Positions 21,778 to 33,515 of a stretch of 64,000 nucleotides of DNA are shown piece by piece. The stretch spans positions 62,001-126,000 of the forward strand of contig JAPEUQ010000006.1 of the NCBI GenBank assembly GCA_027946365.1, given 5' to 3'. The notes below the pieces were generated by a model. It ran no database searches and had not been told where the DNA came from. It saw nothing but the letters and a program-made list of their open reading frames with translations. The stretch is from Kalmusia sp. IMI 367209. Taxonomy: Eukaryota; Ascomycota; Dothideomycetes; Pleosporales; Didymosphaeriaceae. How positions within the stretch are numbered: the first letter of the stretch is position 1; each line of letters starts with the position of its first letter. The translations under genes were made by a program, and so were the position numbers.

Positions 21778-22657
21778 TATGCGTGTGCCGTATATGCCGA
21801 GTGTGCGACTGTGCCGGGAAGTGTGTGAGTGTCAATATGTGGGGTTGCTAACAACCGACGGTAGAGCCGGGTTTGTTTAATTTGAAGATGCTCGAAGCGA
21901 CTGGGCGGTAGAATTTATCACGGAGGGCATCGAGCGTGCCTATGATTCAATGTTAGGAGGGGTTGGGGAAGATCCAAATGTTCTGGCAGGTAGGCGGCGA
22001 AGAGCGTTAAAAAGACGTTAGTGGATGCCGCACAAAACGCGCATGTTGGTGAATCAGAGTCATGGTGGATGGTGGCGTCATAACGTCGCGAAAACCACGC
22101 TGGCCGCCTCAGGGCCCGCCCAACCACGGCAGGGGCACATGGCTCCGCCACCGACGAGTCTTCATTGACACGGCACCACAAATGTCTCGAACCATGGAGA
22201 AGAGACGTGACAGATACGCACCTGACGGCGGACAGAGAGGCCGACGTGTGGAGCGAAGAAATAAGCTTTCTCGCCAAGGTACCGCACTAATAACGCGGCC
22301 CATTCCCGTAAAGGATGAGCCTCTATCTCCACCTCTCGCTGCTCTGCACACATCGCGTGCTGGCAATTTGATCGCAACTCATCAAAAGTGTGGGTCAAAG
22401 CATGCAGTCTGCCACGTGGATGATACCGGATATAATTTTAACATTGTCGTGCAACGGCACGTTGCTGTCGTACAACAGCGTACACTATGGCTTCACGAAG
22501 GCGCGATCAACCCCGTAGTGAAAGCGGTGCGTTCCTAACGAAGCTAGTAAGCCCTTCTTGTAATCTGGTAGATGATCATTCACTGTGCGATGCCACAATT
22601 ACAATTGTGATTACTTTACTCAACGCTTCGACATGAACACTGCCTGTGAAGCGGACC
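21778..22657. promoter_or_regulatory. Upstream region of the copper ATPase
   Basis: No gene is supported. It separates the ATPase start from the 3' end of the GRF gene, so any copper-responsive elements should lie in its first few hundred bases. The plus-strand frame at 22062-22538 has no recognisable content. Confidence 0.4.
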
Positions 22658-23873
22658 TCAATCCGTCTCCTGTCCATGCTCCAGGCTCCACTGTAAATGG
22701 CTAACCTTGGCCTTCTCGGCCTCTAGCTCAGCTTCAAGCGTGCTAACACGATAGGTCAGCTCAGTCACCTTTGCGGTCTTGGCAGTGATTGATGCCCTTG
22801 CAACGTCACGTCCCTTCTTCACGCCTTCGGCGACCGTTGCATGCCTCGAAAGTACAGCGGTCAAATTGTTCCTCGTTTGATTGTTCAGCTGAACGTTGGC
22901 TTCGCCCAACACCCCAAACACATCCCGAACAAGATCATTGTCCCCAGGAGCTGGACCTACGTCTTTGAAGCGGCTCGGAGTAGGGGTCGCGTTCGGAGAG
23001 TCAGCCGGCGTTACTGTGTGAGAATCGTCGCCTTGTCGACATCGCGAAGGGGTAAGCATCGAACCGCCGGGCGCACTGAAGCGTGTAGGAAAGGGATCAT
23101 TCGAAGTACGCTGTTCCGTTTGTGGTGTTGGTAAGGCGCCTGTTGTGGGATTGTCGTCGGTCTGCCAGGGCAGTTTGCGCCTTGTCGAACGGGAGGGCGT
23201 TGCAAAGGTATCTGTCCGCGGCCTCTTGCTCGGCGTCTCAACGGCCGTCATGACGTGATCGAGCTCCTCTTCAAAGGCTGCGTTGCTCTGGTCAAAACCA
23301 AACTCATCTGCCTCTTCCTCGACGGTCGGCCGATTGCGCTTCCTGCTCGGGCCCGATGCTTCACCTTCCGGGGTGTAGGGTGGAGGTGGAGATGCGACGC
23401 GCTGCGCGCGGGGTGTTGTAGCTGCATGGCCTGGCTCGGTGCGCGAGTTGTTGGCGAGGGCAGCATTTTCGCGCGGATGAGCATCTGAATCCCAGAGAAA
23501 GAAACCGCATCGCTCGTCTTGTTGCTTCTGGCAGGTGCGGACTGAGACCAGTCAGAAGTGCACCAGGTTGTCTGCGCAGTAGAGACTTACACCAACGGCC
23601 TTTGTTAGGGCCCTCCTTCTTGACCGGGAAGTGGACCGCGGGGAGCGGAGGATTGCAGTCGCCTTGGTGTTGTTAGCCCAAGCAATCTACATGGTAGATC
23701 ATATGTAGCGTACAGTGCCAGACGCCGTTCAGAAAGGTTCCTTTGGGTGCAGAGTTCCCGCCCGCCCGCCTCTCCACCCTCCTCCTCCTCTGCCTCTGCC
23801 TCTGGTGTTTCCTCTCAAGTTTGACATCGTGGGGTTTCGAAGCGTGCAGTGGAGTGCGAAGGCAGAGATGCAA
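22658..23873 (-). CDS. GRF zinc-finger protein with C-terminal coiled coil
   Basis: Three exons on the minus strand: 23714-23873 (start uncertain), 23591-23662 and 22658-23541; introns are 51 nt (with gctaac branch site) and 49 nt (gtaagt donor). The product is about 371 aa. The first two exons and the start of the third assemble a GRF zinc finger: GVWHCDC, then KKEGPNKGRWFRTCQKQQ, then ERCGFFLWD, with the expected Cys, GRWF and CGFFLW elements. A long disordered Ser/Thr/Pro-rich middle has basic patches (PSKRPRTD, STRRKLPW). The last 60 residues are a heptad-rich helix (VTELTYRVSTLEAELEAEKA). GRF fingers bind single-stranded nucleic acid in DNA repair and RNA proteins, so a nuclear role is likely. 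The first exon upstream of APKGTFLNG is Arg-rich and may be wrong. Confidence 0.8.
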
Positions 23874-24301
23874 CGCGGCACCTGAAATGATATCACATCG
23901 TCAATGGAGCGGTTGCTGGGACAGCCGGGGTTGGGTTAGTGGCCCACACAGCTCCCGCATTCAGGGACCAGCAGCGGGCGGGTGCACCACGCTTGGCACG
24001 GGCAGATCGCTGCGTACAGCGGGCCTCGATCTGTCAACCGCGAAGCAGCCACTCCACTGCGCTCGCGTGCGTCTCTCACTTCGCTTCACGGGTGGTCGTT
24101 CGCCCGAGGCATGGCGCGTGCTCTAGCTCGTCGCGATTCAGCTGGCGGTCTCGAACTACGGAAGCGGCGCCGCCAACGACAAGACGCTCACATTACATGA
24201 CTTGACTTGGCATTCCGAGTAGTACCACATAGTACGTGCGAGATGCCCGCCCTAGCTCAGCTCCTCGCGCTCCATCGACAGCGAGCCCATCTGCTGTCAC
24301 G

Positions 24302-25245
24302 ATGCTGGTGCGGTCGCTGAGAGTCCCGCCGTCGCTGCTGCTCATCATTGCCTTTTGCGCGTTCCTAGGCTGGCACTTCAGCCAGACGCCAACCATCGAC
24401 CAAGCTCCAGCCCCTCCGCCCACAGCGCCGCTCCCGCCTCCAGCAGAGCAAAGGCTCGCATCAGCAGCTGATAAAGCGCCCGAGAAGAAGCCTCTGCGGG
24501 TAGCTCTTGTGACCTTTGTGACGGAAGAGCGGTCATACATTCACATCTCACTCAAGTCCAAAGACCGTATGTCGCTAGCTCAGCCTGCACCATCAGCCTC
24601 ACTGACACATTGCTAGACTACGTCCGCCGCCATGGCTATGACCTCATCGTCGACTACGAAGCGCATCCCGGCCGCGGCACAGTGTGGTGGAAGTTCGACA
24701 TGATGAGGCGGCTGATCAAGCAGGACAAGTGGGATTGGATATGGTGGCTGGACTTCGACACCCTGATCACGAACACCGACATCAAAGTGACAGACATCAT
24801 ACAAGAGACATTGAAGAATGCCACAAATCCGGACGAGCTCGACTTCTTGTTTAGCCACGACTGCAACGATTTGAATCTCGGCTCGTTCATCGTGCGCTCC
24901 CACAAGCGCTCCCTCAAATTTCTGGACGATGTGTATGCCGTCGAGGCCCGCGAGAAGAAGAAGGACAAGGATCTGCAGATGAGCGAGCAGGACGCGATAA
25001 CGACGCTTATGAAGGAGGATGCGAAGTCCAAGGCGAGGACGACAGTGGTACCGCAGTGGATGCTGAATGCGTTCCCGGAGGAGATACAGTGCTATGCGGA
25101 GCCGAAGCGGGTCTGGGAGCCTGGCTTCTTCCTTGTGCACTTTGCCGGTGCGTGGGCACACGTGAAGGGAGAGGATCCAACGGGGCAGCTGATGAAGAAG
25201 TACAAGGACGAGATTATCTGGGGAGATTGGAAGGAGTTTTATTGA
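24302..25245 (+). CDS. GT34 family Golgi glycosyltransferase (GMA12/MNN10 type)
   Basis: Type II Golgi membrane enzyme that adds galactose or mannose to glycoprotein or wall glycans. Exons 24302-24566 and 24617-25245 (intron 50 nt, gtatgt...ctag) give 297 aa. A short cytosolic N-terminus and signal anchor (about 10-26, LLLIIAFCAFLGWHF) precede a Pro-rich stem (about 35-55). The catalytic domain starts at VALVTFVTEE. It shows family features: HGYDLIVDYE, WWKFDMMRRL, the metal-binding DxD in WWLDFDTLITN (about 135), the SHDCNDLNLGSFI segment and a C-terminal HFAGAW block. I start at 24302 because an anchor follows at once; an in-frame upstream start would hide it. Donor sugar cannot be told from sequence. 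Confidence 0.9.
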
Positions 25246-25706
25246 ATCTTGGCTTTTGCGTCGTTCTGGATTTTCGGGTCATCTTGGTAGCGGCACTCCT
25301 CCGGTTAGCTATTTCTTGTACTTGGAGCCGGACTTATGGCATTCACGATCTATTTGTCAGCGATATCAATGGTACCTAACACGCGATGAATGCTTCGAAT
25401 CCTATCTAATTTAGAATCAAACACGAGTCCATGTATAGGCAACACTGAGGATAGAGAGGATACGCAGCCTTACATAAACCATTCTCTAGATACAGTTAGG
25501 CCGTCATACGACGACCTACATGTAAGAGCTATGCTATAAATGCGGCACCTGAACCCGACTCGCAGTGGAGGAACTATATAATCGTATGCCAATCACTGAA
25601 AAGACTGACAAGACCAATAAGTTTCCCTTTCAGGCCGTATCCAACGCCCCTCTGCGTCCTATCAACCTTCCGTCCGCTATCCCAAATACCTCCACCCAAA
25701 TACAAT
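25246..25706. other. Intergenic, nothing supported
   Basis: 3' UTR of the glycosyltransferase followed by the promoter of the methyltransferase. No other feature seen. Confidence 0.5.
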
Positions 25707-26734
25707 ATGGTCACCCCTAAAGACGCCTCCATTGCCTCCAGCATGTGGACAAACGATGACATCGCAATTAAATACGCCCTCGCTGAACGTGTAACAGCGC
25801 CCTTTGCCCAGATCATGGTACAGAAGACGAGCATTGCTAACATCGAGGGCGAAGCTAACGTTCTCGACTTTGCATGTGGGACAGGCGCTGTGACGGCAGC
25901 CTTATATGAATCCCTACCTAAGAACAAGTGGAATCAGGTGCACGTTCTAGGTGGCGACATCAGCGAGTCGATGTTAGGGTTTTTAAAGAAGAGAGCGGAG
26001 CATGAGCGATGGACAGGTGTGGAGACGGATGTCGTCGATGGAAGGGTACGTTCCTTCTTGCTTCTATAACTACAGCGACAAGAATTGTACTAAAGGAGAA
26101 CAATACATAACGTCGTGAATAGGATATAAAACTCATACCCTCCACCTACACCCACCTCTTCGTCAACTTCGCCATCTTCGCGCTTCCCCCAGGCACACTC
26201 GAGTCCTGCGTCGCGCTTCTGCGTCCGGGTGGCCACATTGGTATCTCCTCCTGGGCGTATTTTCCGGGATGGGACATCGTGCGGCGCGCAGCGGCTCGTT
26301 TGCCAGAGCCACCGAGCGTGCCGTCCGTCGAAGAGATACAGCGCGCTATTACTGGTGGGCGCGACTGGCATTCCCCCGCATATGTATCTAGCGAACTACG
26401 TGACGCAGGCATTGAGAGCGCGGATGTAGTGGTCGAGAAAGCGAAGGTAGATTGTGGGACGCCGGAGCAGTTTTGCGATACCATGGTATGTTGGCACTGT
26501 CTCACATCTCGTGCTGCGAACTTCTTAGCCGAGAAACGGGCTGATTCGTATGATGAGTAGACTATGCCAATGAACTTTATAGGGTCGTTCTGGGAGGAAA
26601 GTAGGAGGAAAGTTTTAGTTGCGCAGGTGTTAGCAGAGATGAAGAAGCTTGTCGAGGAGGAGACGGGAGGTGGAGAGAGAGGGTTCATTTTAGAGTTTGA
26701 GGGGATTGTAGCAACGGGAAGAAAGCTGCATTGA
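25707..26734 (+). CDS. Class I SAM-dependent methyltransferase
   Basis: Three exons, 25707-26045, 26123-26485 and 26561-26734, joined by phase-0 introns of 77 and 75 nt; 291 aa. The SAM-binding motif I is VLDFACGTGAVT (about 52-63), followed by an acidic strand end (GGDISESML) and VVDGRD at the exon 1/2 junction. The segment ALLRPGGHIGISSW is the usual motif after the central strands. No signal peptide or TM. The substrate is unknown: it resembles the UbiE/COQ5-like and secondary-metabolite methyltransferases in general fold only, and no biosynthetic genes sit beside it. Confidence 0.85.
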
Positions 26735-27276
26735 GATATGGGAGAAAACTCGTTGGAGTTTATGGAATGATTCAACGGAAGAAGTGGTCTGGGAAACTTG
26801 ATGGGCGATACTTTTGACTCCAGGCTGGTATGTTTTTCACTCTGTCCGCGTGGATCATAGATCCTGGGTTAGCATGATGCATTATGCTTCGAAACCTTAA
26901 CTTGGAAACTATGGTGGCTGATCTCGCATATCCATGATGGTATTGTTGAGACGGAAGCTGTAGAAAGCAGCGAGGAGTGATCACCTTCAACATTAGCAAC
27001 CGCTTGTCAGTGGATACCTGATAACTGAAGAGTTCAAATTTCCAATGTTAAGAGGATATAGCAAAGCTTCGATATTGAGCAATCATAGTAACACATAGCA
27101 ATCCGTCGTTTTGTCATTGACATGCTAACTATAATTGGACTAGCTTGTCTCGTCTCTTCCAGCAAAATACTGAAACTACCACGTGACAGCACCTCGTTAC
27201 ACGACACATTCCCACCGTGAGTAATAACCTGACTGCAATCAGTCTTATCCGTCTTATCCGTCTTGATACATGCGCA
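26735..27276. other. Intergenic with short 9-mer repeat before the SET gene
   Basis: No gene seen. Just before the SET-gene start, at about 27242-27264, GTCTTATCC is repeated twice and followed by a partial third copy in the probable leader. Confidence 0.5.
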
Positions 27277-28885
27277 ATGGCCTGTGATAGTCACGGATGC
27301 TACATTGGCAATTCAACCATTGGCGGGCAGACCGCTGGCAGAGGGTTCTTCAGCGGCCGCGACATCAAAAATGGGGAATCAATTGCTACTCTAAAACGTC
27401 CGCTTATGACATCACTAGAGGCAGAAAGGCTAAAGGACACGTGTGCAAACTGCTATGTTTGGACTGAGGGTTCGTCAATTGGTTCGAGACTCTATGTAAA
27501 GGAAGGAACTACGGTACAAACTTGTGCTGGGTGCAAGCGCTTCCGATACTGCAGCAGGGTATGTGGTTATTGTATACTTGAAAAAAAGTTTCTCACATAT
27601 GTGCTAGGTATGTCAGAAAGAAGCATGGAATCGCGGCCACAAGCATGAGTGCAAGAACCTAAAATCAGTAGCCGACAGAGAGCTTCCGAAAGCTGTTTTA
27701 GGTTGCATGGAGATCTTGATCCGACGAAAACATGGCCTTATCCCGGATTCCGTATGGCAGCTACTATGTCAGCTAGAATCTCATATAGAGGACTTCAAGA
27801 GTAATGGGAACTACGGCGGGATCGAACTAATGGCACTTGGAACAAGCCAGTTCTCTGCGACGCAAGATAGGTTTAGCAAAGACTTCGTTGCCGCCATGTA
27901 TGCGAGGATACTTTCCAATTCGATGACGCTGATAACGCCGACTTTTGATCCGCTTGGGATCGTTATCGATGCAGTTTTCTGCCATATTAATCACTCCTGC
28001 GACCCAAATGTGTACATCGTCATGGACGGACCGCAGATGCAAATTCGCACACTCAAGGATATCAAGAAGAATGAAGAAATTTTCATTTCATACATTGATC
28101 CAACGATGTCATACGCGCGACGACAGAGCGAGCTTCAGCAACGCTGGTTTTTCACTTGTCGATGCACCAAGTGCCAGGTAGGTCCAACACAGCAGGAGGA
28201 TGAGTGGCAAATAAGTTTTGAGGATCTACCGACTCACTTTAAGCATGTTGCCGATCAAGCAATCAACCAAAGCGAAAATGCGGAGGATCCAGCGGATTAT
28301 GTCGGGGACTCTGTCGACGAACGACGAGTCGCAGCAATACAGGGGCAGGTTTTTCAACTCTACGAGGAAGAACAGCGACAAACAGACCCAAACGAGGCAA
28401 TCAGTATCATTGATAATGCAATTGAGGTGTGTTGCCAATCTCGCCTATGGCCACCCCACCGTCAGCCACTACCCGCTCTCCGAGACGACCTTATCGTAAA
28501 CATGCTTTCCGTTGGCAACTTCGAAGGGGCATGGTTCCAATGCGCAAAACGATATCGACACGTCATACCGAAGCTCTACCCTCAGATGCATCATCCTATT
28601 CGCGTTGTGCAGACATGGCAGATGGCTATGATGGCACAGTACTTGGCAAGTGCTGGCACCGAGGTTGCTCCAGGCGCTGATATGGCGCTCATCGCGGCCA
28701 TGCTCATCAACACGATCAATGTCACATCGAGGCTAAGTCATGGAGCGGATAGCGCTTTCTCGAAGAGCGTGCAACATAAGTTCTCCGAGGTCGAGGGCGA
28801 AATGCTAGGCAAGTTCGGGTCGAAGGATGCCATGAATGCAGCTATTCAGCGACAGGTCAAGCTCCTGTCCGAAATGGGGCAATGA
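27277..28885 (+). CDS. SET-domain protein with MYND zinc finger (SMYD-like)
   Basis: Putative lysine methyltransferase of the SMYD class. Exons 27277-27558 and 27608-28885 (intron 49 nt) give 519 aa. The split SET domain begins at GRGFFSGRDIKNGE (about 21-34). It is interrupted by the MYND finger (about 56-114: CANC, CAGCKRFRYCSR, VCQKEAWNRGHKHEC) and resumes at about 220 with INHSCDPN, which carries the SAM-binding NHSC residues, then GPQMQIRTLKDIKKNEEIFI and the post-SET Cys (FTCRCTKC). The rest is helical, as in the SMYD C-terminal domain. The intron lies inside the MYND finger and its removal restores the Cys spacing. Start at 27277 is the first ATG and has a good context. Histone or non-histone substrate unknown. 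Confidence 0.9.
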
Positions 28886-28996
28886 ATAATAGAAAATTTG
28901 ACGAATGAAATTCGGTAGACTCTAATAGAACTTCAAGCGTTGTCGTTCGTCAAACCGCGATACATAGCCATAGCTTGACATTCAATGGATACAGCT

Positions 28997-29714
28997 TTAG
29001 CCATGGGCGCACACTTTCATGCTCGCCAGCGTCACCCTAGGAGGGAACTCGTAGCTATCTGGAAATGGAAGGCTGACCTTGGTCTCCGGATGCTCCCTGT
29101 CGAACTCGCAGACGCGATCGAAGAGCCTTTCACGTAAATGCTCCTTCGCAGCTACGTGGAGATTGAGAAATTTCCCAACAGCTTCGAAGAACCGCGGTAT
29201 ACCCGTCATACTAGTGACAATATGATCCTAAATGATCTGTTTAGCAAGCATGTATATATAATAGGTTGTACAAGGTGTTGGCTTACATCTTGGATGGCAG
29301 CGTCTCCCTTGGACCTGGCAACAATATCTTTGACCTGATGAGCGATCAGGGCAAAGGTATCCTGTATTTGTTAGTAACTATCAGGGCTACAGTATTAGGA
29401 CAAATGTTCAAAGACTCGTCGCAGGCGCGGGCTTCAACCCTTTGTACCGTAACTGTAGAGCGACAGTGCGTCCTACCTCCCAACCAATGAGAATATCGTA
29501 GATTTTGACCCCAGTCATATAGGCCGCATATATAGGATCACCATCAACCGTTTCTTCCTCAGAATTTTTCGCACTTGCGCAGGAGATGCTCAATGAGTTC
29601 GTTCGTGAGTAGTGGAGTGGCGAGTATTTCGTTGGTCAACTTGTTTAGCTGACTTCGGTACAAAGCAATCATCAGGATCCAAGCGGCCCTCAGCTGCTCC
29701 TTTTCTTCGGCCAT
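28997..29714 (-). CDS. Unknown helical protein, multi-exon, possible one-base frameshift
   Basis: Assembled on the minus strand from exons 29477-29714, 29287-29361 and 28997-29227; introns are 115 and 59 nt with GT-AG ends and phase 0. The joins read YDILIGWE/DTFALIAHQV and GDAAIQD/DHIVTSMTGIPR, and the protein ends ASMKVCAHG; about 192 aa. Within the first exon the frame from the ATG at 29714 (MAEEKEQLRAAW) ends just after LLRKCEKF, while the next frame carries NSEEETVDGDPIYAAYM. They join if one A of a five-A run (T run, 29575-29579) is skipped. A 72-nt GTACCG...TTGAG intron is a weaker alternative. The product is mainly helical and soluble. I do not recognise the family. Confidence 0.55.
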
Positions 29715-30492
29715 CGTGCTCTGATATTGATCAGTGAGTATTGGGCGATGCGTATGAGTACAAATGCCCTCGCTAAAGGAAAGAGACCCACTGGGAGGTT
29801 GATCGCTGATACCAGGACTTGATGTCAAATTGAGAAAACGAGGGTCCGTAAAGAGGTTTGAAGAAGTTGATGAAGTTGTCGTATATCAATATTTATGTCG
29901 CAAGTCTTGACGCTCGTGCGCCTCTGGTGCTTTCACTTTTGGTTGTCACTAGTGAAGGCAAGCCGGGAAGCGTGGAGCTGACACTCGACTCCTCTTTCAC
30001 ATGTTGATTGATAGCAAGACGGCCTGTAGCTTGAGGACAGAGTGTTGTGTATGTATTGCTGGACGCGCAACGTCTTAAGATTCTCCTTACTGGCCAGGAT
30101 GGCATGGGTTCTGTCATGTGTACTAATGTCCTTAAATAACTGCGCACATGATATAGAGCAGGTTGTGGTTTTACTGAATTAGACAGATGAGTCCTATAAT
30201 ATGATAGCATAGCTACAATGAGTCGGTTGAGGTATCTCCACAAATGATCATGACAGCATGCACTGGTTGTATCTTTCACGGCAAATCTTAAGTTAAATAA
30301 TATCTTCATTTTCATTATTCTATTCTACAGAAGGGAAAGTCGTAAGGAGTGACACCTCATCATACATATGTGACCTCATCAATATACAGACATAGCAGGT
30401 TCGAAAGACCTCGCTATCGTATCAAAACTCTAATTGCATCTTGAATTTTACTTTCTCTGCTATAAATTCCTCTTGAATGTACTGGAGCGCAT
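29715..30492. other. Intergenic, nothing supported
   Basis: Between two minus-strand genes. The minus-strand frame at 29893-30315 (140 codons) has no motif and overlaps the expected 3' UTR of the But2 gene. AT-rich. Confidence 0.45.
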
Positions 30493-31990
30493 CTAGCACT
30501 CGCGGATATAAGCGCCGATCGGGCTCGGGTTGTAGTCCTGGAAGTAATTGAGAGCTAGGCCGCCTGTAGCGCACATCTGGTACGTAACAGTCTTTCCAGC
30601 GGCACACGAGTCGGACACGATCGAGTACGAATTGCCCGGAGCGACATTGTCAACGGTCTTGACTGCCTTGCAGGTGCCCTTGTTATTCCATGACGTCTGC
30701 TCAGTGGCGGTAGTCTCACACTGGGAGAATTCCAGACCACCAGAGCCGGAAATAGTGTAGCTTGAAGTCTCGAGGTCTTCCTGCTTAGGGAAAAGGAAGA
30801 GAAGAGAGCAAGATTTTCCGGAGTAGGACTGCGGGATGTCGAAGTTGAAAAGCGAGCAGACATCGCCGTTGGCCGAGCCGTTGTACGACGTTCCGGGGGC
30901 GGAGGAAGGCTTGGAGGAAGAGACGGGGACGATGAGATGTGGGTATTGGTATTCGCCATTCAGGTCTGCGGAACAGCCGCTACCGGTTCCATTGCCGTAG
31001 CTTGGTGGGCTTGATGGAGCAGGTTGCGATGGAGCAGGGGGGAGCAGAGGACTGGACTGGTTGCGAAGCAGCAGGGCTCGAGGGGGCAGGCTGAGACTCC
31101 GTGGGTGGAACAGAGTAGCCTGGCTGTGACGATGCAGGAGGAGCCTGAGATTGGGGTGGCTGCGAAGCTGGCTGCGAAGGAGCAGGAGGCTGGGACTCTT
31201 TAGGTGGCTGAGAGTACCCTGGCTGTGATGATGGCGGAGGAGCTTGAGACTGGGGTGGCTGCGGAGCTGGCTGTGAAGGTGCCGGGGGTTGAGATTTCTT
31301 TGGTGGTTGAGAATAGCCCGGTTGCGACGGTGCTGGTGGCTGAGACTGCTTTGGAGGTTGGGAGTACCCTGGCTGTGATGGTGCAGGAGGAGCTTGAGAT
31401 TGGGGTGGTTGCGACTGCTTAGGGGATTGAGTTCCAACGGGATAGCTCTGAGCCGGAGGAGTAGCCGGAGGTGCAGGGCTGCTCTGAGGAGCCGACGACT
31501 GCGCGGGCTGGGACTGCGCAGGCTTTGAAGGAGATGCACTAGGCTGGTTGCCTGCACCGCAAGACTGGCCAGAGCCCAATGTAATCTCAACGCATTTGTC
31601 CTGTCCAGGAGCAGGCTGTGTGTACACGTTGTACTCGCCGTTGTCATTGACAGGGCAAGCATAAAACTTGGAGTTTCCGTTGTATGTCACAGAACCTCCG
31701 TTTATGGCAAAGCCATTCGTTGGGCTAGCGCCTTCATCACACTGGAATTGGGTGGTGGGAGGAGTGAGGATGCAGCCACGGCCATTGCTGTCGGTGAATC
31801 CGCCATTACTATCGAGGCAATAGCAGGCGGCGCCATAGCCACCGCCGACACGGTTCTGTCCATCAGACAACTGACCGAGGGTTCCGGACGCACCGCCAGA
31901 GGCTTGGAGCTGAACGCATTGCTGGCTCTGGCGAATGGCTAGGGCTGAAGAGCCCACGGCGAAAGCGAGAGGTGTGATGGCGTACTTCAT
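30493..31990 (-). CDS. Secreted wall-type protein with Pro/Ser/Gln stalk and But2-like C-terminal domain, frameshifted by one base
   Basis: The N-terminal frame (from 31990) has a signal peptide (MKYAITPLAFAVGSSALA) and a Cys-containing domain with an FYACP segment. A stalk of about 130 residues follows, with repeats built on SQPPAPSQPGYSQPPK and SQPPQSQAPP. The C-terminal frame (ending 30493) carries a But2-like domain: YQYPHLIVPVSSSKP, VCSLFNFDIPQSYSGKSCSL and SGSGGLEFSQCE. The frames part at six G on the plus strand (31037-31042, six C in the coding strand). Skipping one base gives APPAPSQPAPSSPPSYG and a 498-aa protein with no further break. It is probably a structural or adhesive surface protein. 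The break may be a sequence error. Confidence 0.8.
31060..31430 (-). repeat. Imperfect tandem repeat coding the Pro/Gln/Ser stalk
   Basis: Roughly 70-95-nt units coding for variants of SQPGYSQPPKQSQPPAPSQP, inside the But2-type gene. Copies differ by point changes and by the insertion of a PPQSQAPP unit, so length variation between strains is likely. Confidence 0.7.
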
Positions 31991-33515
31991 CTTGGAGTGA
32001 ATGACGATAACGAAAAGAAAGATGTTGGTACAATCCTCCTTGGAACGACTTGGAGGAAGATGGATGTGAGTGACACTGAAAGAAGGTGCCTCGTCTTATA
32101 CCATACAGGTATACGCCGGTCCAGGACTAACTGTTTTTTAGACTGCGCTTTCATATTTGGACATGACATCGATGTGGGTTCAGATTCCGCTGAGCTTCGC
32201 TGTCAGACAGATCCACTCTATGAGCCACACCGAACCGCGTCTTCAGTGTTGGGTCGATGTTGCTACTAGCAAAGAAACATTGATGGATGAATCAAGTAAC
32301 ACTTTTTTCTGTTATTGGCCAGCGTCGAACACGGACCCCGGATATGTGCGCAAGTAAGCCAGTAGCCAGGCACGCATGGAGCTTCTGCTTCCGTAATAGG
32401 ATGATTGTCAGGAACACGGAAGGTAAACGTGGGCCATGTGGGTCCATTGGTAGCCCGTGGATCACATCCTATGTCTGACGTATTGTGCGCGATTATCGAC
32501 TGGTGTGAGGTGGTGACTGGCGGTAATCTACGGACCAATGCAGGGAATATTGAGATTACGGTCTCGAATAATGGTTACGATGACTGAGCATAGCTTCGCT
32601 GATGCCTATTCATTTTGGAATGTCTCAAAGGCGTCCCAGAATCGAGAGTCCAGGCACGATAGAAGGGAATGTGTGATGTGGAATGTTGGAGCCCGTCAAA
32701 GTAATTCATCCACTGTAGCAGTTGTTCTCGGACTCGGAAAAGTAGTGCTTCGGCGACAGGTCTATGTTGGGCCCTTGATCGATGACGTTGTGCGTGTTAC
32801 CAGAGGCGAAAAGCAGAGACTGGTGCGCCGTTGCGAGAATCTGTGGGGTATGAACCAGTCTTGACAGGGTGCGATCGTACCAATTCCCGATATAGAAACA
32901 CGAACTTTCTGTTTTCTCTTAATGACAGCTAGCAACGCGCGGAAAAGTGCTTAGTGCTCGGTCCGGGGAGACACCATTCCACATTCTCTTCTTGTTGGGA
33001 ACGGTTTCATGGAGAAATGTGGGGTAGAGCCTACGCAAGTGTGAAGTCGCTCTAGGAGCACTCGGAAGGAAAGGAGCACTACGCGGTAGCAGGCTGTCTA
33101 AGAATCCGTGCCATCCGAGAGGCAAAAACCAAGATTTTTCTAAAGCGCAATGACAATACAGTATAGACATAATCACACCAAATTGGAATGATTCTTTGAA
33201 TCCCAATGCCACATGAGGGTGCATGCGTATGTAATTGCGATGTGCGGTTGAACGCGTAGTGAGAATCGGCCAATCAAATCGTACTTCTAGTTCGCCTGCA
33301 GGATGAGGCACCGATGACGAAAGCCTGTGGGGAACAACAACATCAACTGGAGCAGCACACGCGACTGCTTGATCCTACAACACCACCCGGATCACGCACT
33401 TGGGGCTCAATTGAATCCAAATACAATATCTCGATTCACGGAGAAATCATAATACAAAACTTTTATTATACATTGATAGCTACTTTTGCACTTCCGCGCT
33501 CTTGCACGCCTGAAA
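31991..33515. promoter_or_regulatory. Shared upstream region between But2-type gene and PEBP gene
   Basis: 1.5 kb between two divergent starts. No gene is supported; the open frames at 32.2-33.3 kb on both strands show no motif. It should contain both promoters. Confidence 0.45.

Noticed and set aside
22062..22538. 158-codon plus-strand frame
   Set aside because: No motif; lies in the upstream region of the ATPase.
29893..30315. 140-codon minus-strand frame
   Set aside because: No family features and located in a probable 3' region.
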